From the NCBI GenBank assembly GCA_030038475.1, contig JASHOU010000043.1:1-49543 (forward strand): DNA of 49,543 bases, read 5' to 3'. The notes beneath the pieces were generated by a model. It was not told the DNA's origin. It did not search any database and saw only the letters and a list, made by a program, of their open reading frames with translations. Shown here piece after piece: positions 8,410-16,045 of this stretch; positions within the stretch are counted from its first letter, which is position 1, and every line of letters begins with the position of its first letter. The translations under genes and the position numbers were made by a program. The stretch comes from Terriglobales bacterium. GTDB taxonomy: Bacteria; Acidobacteriota; Terriglobia; Terriglobales; Acidobacteriaceae.

Positions 8410-9333
8410 TTAGTCCGCAAGTATCGGCGCGGGTGAGGTCACCAGCGTAGGTGCTGACAGGGGCGAGGTCGCTTGCGCTGGAGTCTCCACCCATTTTCGC
8501 ACTTCGGGCAGTGCCTTGCGCATGGCCGTTTCGCCTACCCGGATCAATTCGTCCGCGCGTTTGAAGTCGTCATAATCGAAACCGGCAACATCGGGCTCGA
8601 TCACAATATCGGCGGCGTTTCTCCAGACTTCGCTCGCCATATCCTGCGCAATCGCAAACGATTGCCCGATGACGTCGAAAAAATGCCGGGGCGCGTTCGT
8701 TTTCGACCACTGGCCTTTGAGATGGACGGCCAGCACCCGCTCCGCGCCCATTTCCCGCAGCGGACGACTCGGAACCGGATAGGAGAGCATGCCATCGACG
8801 AGCCAACTTCCACGAATCGCAACCGGGAGAAACATACCCGGGTAGGCGCAGCTTGCGCGCACCGGGTCAATGATCGGGCCGGAACTGAAAACCGTTCCCC
8901 GGCCGGTGTTGAAATCGGTGGCCGTAACGCCGAGCGGTATGCGAAGCTCCTCAAAAGTGTGCACTCTTAAAGTCTGCTGCAGAAACGCAGTCATACGGTC
9001 ATTGGAGGCAAAGCCGTATCGCGAAAGCGTCCAGCGCGCAAACGTGGTAAAGCGAACTTTATGGGCAATGTCGATCAGTTCATCGGGAGTGAGGCCGCTG
9101 CAATAGGCGGCGCCCATGATGGCGCCAACACTGGTGCCGGCAACCATGCGAATCGGAATGCCTTCCTGCTCCAGGACTCGCAGAACGCCGATGTGTGCGA
9201 TGCCGCGGGCAAAGCCGCCACCCAGCGCCACTCCGATTGCGGGCAAACGCTGGGCCGTGGCTGGCGTCGAACGGCCGGATAGTTCGCGGCTAAAGGCCTG
9301 TACCGACCGAAGAACCTTGCCCAGACGCTTCAT
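8410..9333 (-). CDS. Patatin-like phospholipase (RssA/NTE-type serine hydrolase)
   Basis: This is a cytoplasmic or membrane-associated lipid acyl hydrolase with a Ser-Asp dyad. The patatin signatures are present: an oxyanion-hole glycine loop GVALGGGFARGIAHIGVL, the nucleophile elbow GTSVG, and the second active-site Asp in WLVDGMLSYPVP. The chosen ATG at 9333 gives 307 residues and has a GTGGGG five bases upstream; an alternative GTG at 9399 would add 22 residues with no ribosome binding site. The fold covers about residues 30-235, and the remaining C-terminus (WRNAADIVIEPDVAGFDYDD) resembles RssA/YchK-type bacterial proteins. It precedes rpsA on the same strand, separated by 127 bases. The natural substrate is unknown. 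Confidence 0.88.
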   Translation of the reverse strand: MKRLGKVLRSVQAFSRELSGRSTPATAQRLPAIGVALGGGFARGIAHIGVLRVLEQEGIPIRMVAGTSVGAIMGAAYCSGLTPDELIDIAHKVRFTTFARWTLSRYGFASNDRMTAFLQQTLRVHTFEELRIPLGVTATDFNTGRGTVFSSGPIIDPVRASCAYPGMFLPVAIRGSWLVDGMLSYPVPSRPLREMGAERVLAVHLKGQWSKTNAPRHFFDVIGQSFAIAQDMASEVWRNAADIVIEPDVAGFDYDDFKRADELIRVGETAMRKALPEVRKWVETPAQATSPLSAPTLVTSPAPILAD

Positions 9334-9533
9334 AGGAACCCCACGTTCCCCGTTTTTTGCGCAGTCCGCAAAAACTACATCTGCTATGTAAGATGCCACG
9401 TGGAGGGTTTCGGTAACAGACCACGTTGGTGCTATCTGTTAGTTACAGTGGGATTTATACCAAGTTACTGGAAGTAATGTAGGTGACGCCAAGAAACTGC
9501 CTAACTCCTTTCACCCTTATGGGTTACCGCATG

Positions 9534-9551
9534 ATTACCAGATCTGGTGAT
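9534..9551. promoter_or_regulatory. 18-bp near-palindrome upstream of glpK, candidate operator
   Basis: ATTACCAGATCTGGTGAT is a dyad with a perfect 12-bp core (ACCAGATCTGGT) and one mismatch in the outer arms. It lies about 280 bases before glpK, immediately before the 15-bp repeat array. Its shape suits a dimeric regulator. Whether it controls glpK or the divergent patatin gene cannot be told from sequence. Confidence 0.35.
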
Positions 9552-9558
9552 ATCTGAA

Positions 9559-9633
9559 GGACACGGTCTGCATGGCCATGGTCTCGCATGGACTGGTCTG
9601 CCAGGACATGGGATGCAGGGACAGGGTATGCTC
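9559..9633. repeat. 15-bp degenerate tandem repeat upstream of glpK
   Basis: Five units in exact 15-bp register: GGACACGGTCTGCAT, GGCCATGGTCTCGCA, TGGACTGGTCTGCCA, GGACATGGGATGCAG, GGACAGGGTATGCTC. A weaker sixth unit may follow. The array is non-coding; a frame through it would read a pentapeptide pattern ([10 protein letters not shown]) but lies before the real glpK start. Confidence 0.85.
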
Positions 9634-9828
9634 TGCTCCGGCTGTCCCGTGCGGCATTTCGACGCTGCAAACCAGATCGAGACTGGCAGATTCGATTCCG
9701 CCAGATCCCGCTGCCCGACAGGTAAACACATCCCGCGTAGAATGACCAATGACTACGGAAGTTCAGAACAACGACAGCCAGAACGAGGAAATCAGAAACA
9801 AAAAGCAGCATCATGGGAAGCAACAATT

Positions 9829-11352
9829 ATGACCAGTTATATTGGTGCCATTGATCAAGGGACGACAAGCTCGCGATTTATCGTGTTCGATCGTTCCGGT
9901 CGCATCGTAAGTGCTGCGCAAAGCGAACACGAGCAGATTTATCCCGCGCCCGGATGGGTGGAACACAACCCTAATGAAATCTGGCGCCGCACGGGTGAGG
10001 TGATTCAGGAAGCGATGGAACGTGGAGGATTGCGGCCGAAAGACCTGGCCGCCATCGGGATCGCCAATCAACGGGAAACGACCGTGGTTTGGCACAGAAA
10101 GACCGGAAAGCCGGTTGGCAACGCCATTGTCTGGCAGGATATGCGCGTCGCCACTGCGGTCGCCGAATTCGCTCGAGACGGTGGACAGGATCGTTATCGC
10201 TCCCGCACCGGGCTTCCGCTGGCGACCTATTTTAGCGGGCTTAAGATTCGGTGGATTCTTGAAAATGTTCTGGGCGCGCGTGCTGGCGCCGAAGCCGGCG
10301 ATTTGCTGTTTGGCAACATCGATACATTTCTCATTTGGCACCTCACCGGCGGAACGAGTGGGGGCATCCACATAACCGATGTGACTAATGCCAGCCGCAC
10401 GCAACTGATGAATCTTTTCACCTTACAGTGGGACCGGGATATCTTGAAAGAGTTCGATATTCCAATCGAAATGCTGCCGCAGATTGTTTCCAGCAGTGAG
10501 GTCTATGGCGTGGCGCAGTTGCCGGCCATCGCGGGCGTTGCCATCGCAGGCGACCTAGGTGATCAGCAAGCGGCTCTGGTTGGCCAAGGTTGTTTTCATC
10601 CGGGAGACGCAAAAAATACTTACGGGACCGGATGTTTCATGCTGATGAACACAGGATCGAAGCCGGTATTTTCTAACTTCGGGTTACTAACTACCGTGGC
10701 CTACAAACTCGGCCATACTTACCCAGCATGTTATGCGCTGGAAGGCAGCATCGCCATTACCGGCGCTTTGGTGCAATGGCTTCGCGATAACCTGGGACTC
10801 ATTGCGAAGAGCTCGGACATCGAAACCCTGGCGCGTACCGTAGATGATAACGGGGGTGTCTACTTCGTCCCCGCTTTTTCAGGGTTGTACGCGCCATACT
10901 GGAGAGAGGATGCACGTGGAGTAATTGCCGGCTTGACTCGCTATGCCAACAAAGGCCACATTGCGCGCGCGGCGCTGGAGGCGACGGCGTTTCAGGTACG
11001 CGAGGTCGTTGATGCCATGGCAAAGGATTCCGGTATCGCGCTCGATGCGCTGCGCGTTGACGGCGGCATGGCGAAGAACGATCTGTTGATGAACTTCCAG
11101 GCCGACATCCTGGGCAAGCCGGTGGTACGCCCGGTGGTATGGGAGATAACCGCTCTTGGCGTGGCCTATGCTGCTGGATTGGCTGTCGGTTTCTTTAAAG
11201 ATACCAACGAACTCGTCGCCAATTGGGCAATCGACTGCCGCTGGGATCCCAGCATGAATGTCGAAACGCGCGAGCGCCTTTGTCGCTATTGGAACAAGGC
11301 AGTGACGCGCTCGTTCGATTGGGTGGAACCAGCCGGAGCGCAGACCTTCTGA
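9829..11352 (+). CDS. glpK: Glycerol kinase
   Basis: This cytoplasmic enzyme phosphorylates glycerol with ATP to sn-glycerol 3-phosphate. At 507 residues it has normal family length and matches the FGGY kinase fold throughout: the N-terminal phosphate loop [12 protein letters not shown], the glycerol-binding [10 protein letters not shown] and NQRETTVVW segments, the metal/ATP region [12 protein letters not shown], and the C-terminal signature [19 protein letters not shown]. The start is set at 9829 because the conserved fold begins at its third residue and GGGAAG precedes it by eight bases; the reading frame stays open further upstream only through the non-coding 15-bp repeat. glpD follows 131 bases later, so the pair forms a glycerol-use unit feeding electrons to the respiratory chain. 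No glycerol facilitator gene is visible next to it. Confidence 0.97.
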   Translation: MTSYIGAIDQGTTSSRFIVFDRSGRIVSAAQSEHEQIYPAPGWVEHNPNEIWRRTGEVIQEAMERGGLRPKDLAAIGIANQRETTVVWHRKTGKPVGNAIVWQDMRVATAVAEFARDGGQDRYRSRTGLPLATYFSGLKIRWILENVLGARAGAEAGDLLFGNIDTFLIWHLTGGTSGGIHITDVTNASRTQLMNLFTLQWDRDILKEFDIPIEMLPQIVSSSEVYGVAQLPAIAGVAIAGDLGDQQAALVGQGCFHPGDAKNTYGTGCFMLMNTGSKPVFSNFGLLTTVAYKLGHTYPACYALEGSIAITGALVQWLRDNLGLIAKSSDIETLARTVDDNGGVYFVPAFSGLYAPYWREDARGVIAGLTRYANKGHIARAALEATAFQVREVVDAMAKDSGIALDALRVDGGMAKNDLLMNFQADILGKPVVRPVVWEITALGVAYAAGLAVGFFKDTNELVANWAIDCRWDPSMNVETRERLCRYWNKAVTRSFDWVEPAGAQTF

Positions 11353-11417
11353 GGGAAGATTGGCCGAGCGAAGATCGGCCGAGAGAAGACAGATTAAAAG
11401 AAACACTAGAGAAGAAT
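11343..11417. repeat. 15-bp degenerate tandem repeat spanning the glpK stop codon
   Basis: Five units in register: GACCTTCTGAGGGAA, GATTGGCCGAGCGAA, GATCGGCCGAGAGAA, GACAGATTAAAAGAA, ACACTAGAGAAGAAT. The first includes the last codons and stop of glpK (TGA 11350-11352); the rest fill the glpK-glpD gap. The two central units differ at only three positions. Confidence 0.88.
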
Positions 11418-11483
11418 GAGAGAAGCATCCGCAACTTACTCCGCGCATCAACAGCGCTATTCTGTGGATCGGAAAAGTCAGCC

Positions 11484-13070
11484 ATGAATCGAAACGAAAT
11501 GTGGCGGCGCTTCAACGCGCAGACCCAACCCTGGGATATGGTAGTCGTGGGCGGCGGCGCAACCGGAGTTGGCGTCGCAATCGATGCGGCCTCGCGCGGC
11601 TATGCGGTGCTACTGCTTGAGCAGAGCGACTTTGGCAAAGGCACTTCGAGCCGCAGCACCAAGCTGGCGCATGGTGGCGTTCGCTACCTCGAGCAGGGAA
11701 ATATTGGCTTGGTCATGGAAGCGCTCAAGGAGCGCGGCCTGCTTCTGGAAAATGCGCCTCATATTGTTCACGACCTTGCCTTCGTCGTGCCTAACTACGA
11801 TTGGTGGGAAGCTCCATTTTACGGGCTCGGCCTGAAGCTCTACCAGTTACTCGCGGGTAAGTACGGCTTTGGCTCATCGCGCATACTTTCCAGAGAGGAA
11901 ACGTTGAAGTATCTACCAACTTTAAAGACCGAGGGCCTGCGTGGTGGCGCAATCTACTACGATGGACAATTCGATGACGCGCGCCTGCTCATCCACATGG
12001 CAGTTACTGCCTTCGAGCAGGGAGCGACGTTGCTGAACTACGTGCGGGTCACCGGACTGACCAAAGACGCCCAGGGATTTATCGATGGGGTGACTGCGCG
12101 CGACGGAGTAACTGGCAATGAATTTCGCGCCCCAGCGAAAGTTGTTATCAACGCCACCGGCGCGTTCAGCGATCTGCTGCGGCTGACCGCAGAGCCAACC
12201 GCTGCCACCATGATTGCATGCAGCCAAGGTGTTCATCTGGTATTCGAGGCTAGTTTTCTTCAGGGTGAAAGCGCGATTTTGGTTCCGCATACAAGCGATG
12301 GGCGCGTGTTATTCGCGATTCCATGGCAAGGACACACGCTGGTGGGAACTACCGACACGCCGGTTGCAGCCGCCGCGCTCGAGCCGGTTGCGATGGAGCA
12401 GGAGATCGATTTTCTTTTGAACACCGCCGGGCAATACTTGAGGAAAGCGCCGACACGCGATGACGTGCTGAGCGTATTCGCGGGCATTCGGCCACTGGTG
12501 CGGGCTACGGGCGCAACTTCTGGCACGGTGGCGACCGCGGCATTATCACGCGATCACGTTGTTCACATCGATCGCTCGGGCTTGGTAACGGTATGCGGCG
12601 GAAAGTGGACGACCTACCGCCATATGGCCGAGGACTGTGTCGACCAGGCGGCAACGCTCGGCCAGTTGCCAGAAAGCCCGTGCACGACCCAGCATCTGCA
12701 CATACATGGCTTTCACGAAGCGGCGAAACAGTTTGGTCCGTTGGCGGTGTATGGTTCGGATGCGCCTGAGATTCGCAAGCTCATCGAAAATGATGCACTG
12801 CTTGGCCAACGCCTGTATCCTGCGCTTGCCTACGTGCAGGCCGAGGTGGTTTGGGCAGCCAGGCACGAAATGGCTCGAACCGTCGAAGACACGCTCGCCC
12901 GACGCACGCGTGCGCTGTTCTTGAATGCACGCGCCGCGCTCGAAATGGCGCCCACAGTCGCGGACTTGATGGCTGAAGAACTGGATTGGAGCGACTCCGA
13001 GCGCACGAAGCAATTGGACGGATTTAGAGAAGTGGCACAGAGCTATTTGCTGGCTCGTAGGTCGTCCTAA
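11484..13070 (+). CDS. glpD: Aerobic glycerol-3-phosphate dehydrogenase (FAD)
   Basis: This membrane-associated flavoenzyme oxidises glycerol 3-phosphate to dihydroxyacetone phosphate and passes electrons to quinone. The 528-residue protein opens with a Rossmann FAD site, VVVGGGATGVGVAIDAASRG (about 20-40), then the family signature GTSSRSTKLAHGGVRYLEQG. The middle region includes the VGTTDTP motif and the FAGIRPLVRA segment, and the C-terminal helical DAO_C domain includes ARHEMARTVEDTLARRTR. The start at 11484 begins right before the conserved fold. It sits downstream of glpK with a 131-base spacer that is mostly 15-bp repeat. The end lies six bases from the convergent STAS gene. Confidence 0.96.
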   Translation: MNRNEMWRRFNAQTQPWDMVVVGGGATGVGVAIDAASRGYAVLLLEQSDFGKGTSSRSTKLAHGGVRYLEQGNIGLVMEALKERGLLLENAPHIVHDLAFVVPNYDWWEAPFYGLGLKLYQLLAGKYGFGSSRILSREETLKYLPTLKTEGLRGGAIYYDGQFDDARLLIHMAVTAFEQGATLLNYVRVTGLTKDAQGFIDGVTARDGVTGNEFRAPAKVVINATGAFSDLLRLTAEPTAATMIACSQGVHLVFEASFLQGESAILVPHTSDGRVLFAIPWQGHTLVGTTDTPVAAAALEPVAMEQEIDFLLNTAGQYLRKAPTRDDVLSVFAGIRPLVRATGATSGTVATAALSRDHVVHIDRSGLVTVCGGKWTTYRHMAEDCVDQAATLGQLPESPCTTQHLHIHGFHEAAKQFGPLAVYGSDAPEIRKLIENDALLGQRLYPALAYVQAEVVWAARHEMARTVEDTLARRTRALFLNARAALEMAPTVADLMAEELDWSDSERTKQLDGFREVAQSYLLARRSS

Positions 13071-13075
13071 GTATC

Positions 13076-13921
13076 TTAAAACGACTGCAAGGCGCTGGCC
13101 TCGTCAGCTTCTATGTCGAATACCGCATATAACTTAGTTAGCTGAAGTAGATCATGGATGCGCTTGCTAAGATTAACCAACTTCATCTGACCGCCCTGGT
13201 TGCGCACCGTCGTATAAGACTTCACAAGTTCCCCGAGGCCCGAGCTATCCACATAGCCCACATCGCGTAAGTTAAGGAGGATTTTTTTACTTCCCTTGTC
13301 GAGCACGGCTCGAAGCGCGTCGCGAAGCATAACGTTGCCTTCGCCGACCGTAATTCTGCCACTTACATCGACGATAGTAATGCCCGATATCTCACGAATA
13401 GCCGTCTGCATCTTCATCGGAGTGCGGCCCTGAATGCCGAGGCCGAGGCGATCGAGAATGCCGCAGGCGGCGGCTGCGGTGTCGTGCGATTCGGTACGCA
13501 CCACAATCAAGCTGCGACCCTCTTTGAGCACCTCGCGGAAAAATGCCACGTCCTCGGAGGCACTTTCGTCCGCAGCAGGCACTGGTCCAGCTTTATGTTC
13601 GGCCGCGGCCCCTCCGACCGCAGAGCCAGCGCCTGCGCCGGCTAATCCCAGAAGAGCGGCTGCGCCGAACCCCAGCGCGAATACCTGGCCGATTCCCGGA
13701 ACAACCAGGAGCGTGGCCGCGACTACGCCCGCTGACATGCCGGTAGCGGCGCCCATGAACCCGCCAACCGTTGCGCCAAATCCTTTGCCCACGCTCTTAG
13801 CCTCGGTCTCGGATAAGGTGAGAAACGCAATCGATTCTTTGGGAACTTTGGCGGCCAATAACTCTTTCACAGCCTCTTCCGCGCGGTCACGAGAAGAAAA
13901 TACTCCAATGGCAGTCTCCAA
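13076..13921 (-). CDS. Fusion of a general-stress/glycine-zipper domain with a STAS domain
   Basis: This is a 281-residue protein with two parts. Residues 1-170 start with METAIGVFSSRDRAEEAVKEL, a ferredoxin-like stress-protein fold (GSP17M/DUF1269-like), interrupted by a long Gly/Ala-rich hydrophobic segment (about 45-105) that could insert in or span the membrane, and closing with a second half (RSLIVVRTESHDTAAAACGI). Residues 171-281 form a STAS domain of the anti-sigma-factor antagonist type, with the phosphorylatable-serine motif YVDSSGLGEL (Ser226/227). The start is a TTG preceded by AGGAGG at five bases. STAS antagonists bind anti-sigma kinases when dephosphorylated, so a membrane-tethered stress sensor is inferred. 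No partner kinase or phosphatase gene is nearby. An internal ATG at residue 169 or 171 could give a free STAS domain. Confidence 0.8.
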   Translation of the reverse strand: METAIGVFSSRDRAEEAVKELLAAKVPKESIAFLTLSETEAKSVGKGFGATVGGFMGAATGMSAGVVAATLLVVPGIGQVFALGFGAAALLGLAGAGAGSAVGGAAAEHKAGPVPAADESASEDVAFFREVLKEGRSLIVVRTESHDTAAAACGILDRLGLGIQGRTPMKMQTAIREISGITIVDVSGRITVGEGNVMLRDALRAVLDKGSKKILLNLRDVGYVDSSGLGELVKSYTTVRNQGGQMKLVNLSKRIHDLLQLTKLYAVFDIEADEASALQSF

Positions 13922-13992
13922 GGTTTCCTCCTGATTTCCGACGACGACTGCAATGTTGGCTCACAAGCGCGATCCGGAAATATTCTCCGCGG

Positions 13993-14301
13993 CTACCAAT
14001 TCCGCTCAGAGTGAGAAGCGGAGTCTTCTCTGAACTGGTTGCGCTTGCGATACACAATAAAAATCATGCCCACCGACATCAAAGTGGGAGGGACGATCAA
14101 AATCAGAATCCCGATCTGCAGCGCCTGAATCATTCGATTACCGGCAGAAGCAGCCGAAGTATAGCAGAGAGCGCAACTCTGTGAGAAGGCTGGGACGGGC
14201 ACAACAAGCAGCGCCAAGCTTACGACTGCAACAGCAGCCAGCAACGGACTGAAAATCCGAATCCTTTTTTGTAAGAGCGCAGATAACGTTTCTCTTAACA
14301 T
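13993..14301 (-). CDS. Small membrane protein at the end of the cytochrome oxidase operon
   Basis: A 102-residue protein whose ATG at 14301 has GGAG five bases upstream; a GTG two codons earlier overlaps that site. It has an N-terminal signal-like hydrophobic segment ending near PVPAFSQ, a short external motif SCALCYTSAASAGN with a CxxC pair, and one membrane helix (QIGILILIVPPTLMSVGMIF) followed by a basic tail. Orientation with the CxxC in the periplasm is inferred from the signal peptide. It is the last gene of the cox cluster, 22 bases after subunit IV. I do not recognise a named family; an assembly or copper/haem handling role is possible because of the CxxC but is not shown. Confidence 0.75.
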   Translation of the reverse strand: MLRETLSALLQKRIRIFSPLLAAVAVVSLALLVVPVPAFSQSCALCYTSAASAGNRMIQALQIGILILIVPPTLMSVGMIFIVYRKRNQFREDSASHSERNW

Positions 14302-14323
14302 CTTCACTCCTGACTACACTAAC

Positions 14324-14644
14324 TCACATAGGTGGCCTGGAAAATGGTGCGCCGCGTAACATGCGCGAGCTATCCGTCCAGCCAAATTGCAGCCCGAGAA
14401 GCACAGCAATCGTAAAGACGGCGACAAACAAAAGAAAACCCCGCTTTTCGGTCCCGAGGTGCATAAAATACAGAGCAGCCAGTCCAGCCTCGATAAAAGC
14501 GACCACCAACATGCGCATGAGCATTTGCGCGGCGTCGATATTTTGATAGGCGATCACGAATTGCAAAGCCGCCAATCCCAACAGGCAAATGTAGATGACA
14601 ATGTCTTTCCCGATTCCGTCATTCTTGCGCGCATCCGTCGTCAT
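14324..14644 (-). CDS. Cytochrome c oxidase subunit IV
   Basis: A 106-residue protein with three hydrophobic helices, the shape of the bacterial subunit IV (CoxD/CtaF) of aa3-type oxidases. A charged N-terminus is followed by IVIYICLLGLAALQFVIAYQ, then a helix containing AFIEAGLAALYFMHLG, and a third helix (FLLFVAVFTIAVLLGLQFG). The segment with FMHLG is typical of the family. AGGAG lies nine bases upstream. It follows the second subunit III gene by 26 bases on the same strand and precedes the small CxxC protein. In the family this subunit stabilises the complex and has no catalytic centre. Confidence 0.85.
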   Translation of the reverse strand: MTTDARKNDGIGKDIVIYICLLGLAALQFVIAYQNIDAAQMLMRMLVVAFIEAGLAALYFMHLGTEKRGFLLFVAVFTIAVLLGLQFGWTDSSRMLRGAPFSRPPM

Positions 14645-14670
14645 AGCATTCTGCTCCTAAGCGTTCCGGT

Positions 14671-15291
14671 CTAGTGAGTGAGATTCAAAAGGTAGACCAA
14701 AGGCACGACGAACATCCAAACCAGATCGACAAAGTGCCAGTATAGGCCCAACACCTCGATATCGTCGGCATTGTAGCGGCCGCCATTGTAACGCACGCCG
14801 ACCGCGAGCAGGGCAATTATGCCGCAGGTAACGTGAGTAAGATGCAAGCCGGTAATACTAAAAAACGATGCTCCGAACAACGGTGTTCCCCATGGATTTT
14901 TGAAAAGGGTCATGCCTTCACCAATAAGGCCCAGCCATTCGCGAATGTGCAGGAGAGCGAAAACGATGCCCAGAACCGCTGTAATGAGTATCCAACGAAA
15001 GGCGCCTGCTTTGTCTTGAGCTTTTGCCGAACGCAGACCGCAGAGCATGGTCAAGCTGCTGGTTAAAAGGACGAAGGTCATCAGGGCGACATTAGTGATG
15101 CTGTGGAACGGCCGCGGCCAGTCAGCGGTGCCATGGCGTAGAAATCCGTAGGCCACCAGGCAACCGGCAAAAGTCATGGTGTCGGCGATAATGAACAGCC
15201 ACATCGCGAACTTTTTCGTGGGAATCGAAAACGCTGGTCCTAAGGTAAGGCCGGTCGTGTGTCCTTCCATGGTCAAATCCGCCTGGCTCAC
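14671..15291 (-). CDS. Cytochrome c oxidase subunit III, second copy
   Basis: A 206-residue, mostly membrane-embedded protein of the haem-copper oxidase subunit III family, with about five helices, including KKFAMWLFIIADTMTFAGCL, a helix with TGLHLTHVTCGIIALLAVGV and the terminal YWHFVDLVWMFVVPLVYLLN. The last segment, (Y/L)YWHFVDLVW, is the family hallmark. The start is set at the GTG at 15291, because GGAGGAGGA lies directly upstream and because an ATG at 15357 would overlap the previous gene by 40 bases. It is the second of two adjacent and distinct subunit III genes. Known subunit III proteins bind lipids and guard proton uptake. Confidence 0.87.
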   Translation of the reverse strand: MSQADLTMEGHTTGLTLGPAFSIPTKKFAMWLFIIADTMTFAGCLVAYGFLRHGTADWPRPFHSITNVALMTFVLLTSSLTMLCGLRSAKAQDKAGAFRWILITAVLGIVFALLHIREWLGLIGEGMTLFKNPWGTPLFGASFFSITGLHLTHVTCGIIALLAVGVRYNGGRYNADDIEVLGLYWHFVDLVWMFVVPLVYLLNLTH

Positions 15292-15317
15292 GGCTCCTCC
15301 TCCGACGGTCGCTTCGG

Positions 15318-15986
15318 TTACAGTTTCATCAAAAGCAGCAAAAGCAGGTATATCCAAAGAACGTCCATAAAATGCCAGTAACGCGCGCTCGCAACCAACT
15401 GGTTGCGACGCAGAATACCCCTATGCAACTTACTAAGTATGTAGATAATCCCGCCCAAACCTCCCAGCACGTGCAGGGCGTGGGTAACGGTTAGCAAGTA
15501 GAAAAAAGAACTGCTGGGGTTGGTGGCGAGATACAGACCCTCAGCCCGTAACTGGAGCCATGCCACATACTGGCCCGCCACGAAGACCAGACCAAGAAAC
15601 AAGGTTACATAGAGCCAGCGCGCGGGATTCTCAACTCCAGTCTGAAAGCCGCGCATAAAAGCCGTGATGCGGCGCCGTGCAATTTCCAGAGTAACGCTAC
15701 TGGCGATAAGCACAAGAGTGGTGAAATACAGAATGGACGGCAGGGAGAAGGATTGCCAGTCGAGCGATGAGCCTTTGCGGACGAAAAGAGCGCTGGTGAA
15801 CGCCGCGAACATCATACTGACGGCAAAGACCACAACCCAGATGGCGGACGAAGTGGGTGGCGGCGAGTGGTCGATAGTTAATCGAAGGTCTCCATCCGCG
15901 GGAATCAGGTTGCGCCCACCACCGTTGCTGAAATCATCGGTATGCGGGTGATCGATCTGCGGCGGTTCGTGAATTGTGGTCGCCAT
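15318..15986 (-). CDS. Cytochrome c oxidase subunit III, first copy
   Basis: A 222-residue membrane protein of the subunit III family with a 45-residue soluble N-terminus and five helices. Recognisable segments are VVVFAVSMMFAAFTSALFVR with the following KGSSLDW, the ATNPSSSFFYLLTVTHALHVLGG region, and the closing ARYWHFMDVLWIYLLLLLL, which is the family hallmark. It follows subunit I by 59 bases and is followed by the second subunit III after 26 bases. The two copies are clearly diverged, so they probably occupy different positions or replace the missing helices of a full-length seven-helix subunit III. Confidence 0.88.
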   Translation of the reverse strand: MATTIHEPPQIDHPHTDDFSNGGGRNLIPADGDLRLTIDHSPPPTSSAIWVVVFAVSMMFAAFTSALFVRKGSSLDWQSFSLPSILYFTTLVLIASSVTLEIARRRITAFMRGFQTGVENPARWLYVTLFLGLVFVAGQYVAWLQLRAEGLYLATNPSSSFFYLLTVTHALHVLGGLGGIIYILSKLHRGILRRNQLVASARYWHFMDVLWIYLLLLLLMKL

Positions 15987-16045
15987 TAAGAATTTAGACT
16001 CCGGTTGGTACGAAGGTGTTGTCGGCTCGCTCCTAAAGGGTCGGG

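Larger units (their letters stand above)
9400..9828. other. Intergenic region between patatin gene and glpK
   Basis: This 429-base region separates divergent genes and must hold the glpK promoter. It contains a small inverted repeat TTACT-GGA-AGTAA (9465-9477), an 18-bp near-palindrome (9534-9551), a five-unit 15-bp repeat (9559-9633), and the glpK ribosome binding site GGGAAG (9815-9820). I found no clear -35/-10 pair. Confidence 0.6.

Noticed and set aside
9559-9633. The 15-bp arrays as CRISPR
   Set aside because: Units are contiguous with no spacers, are too short and too variable, and no cas gene is present.
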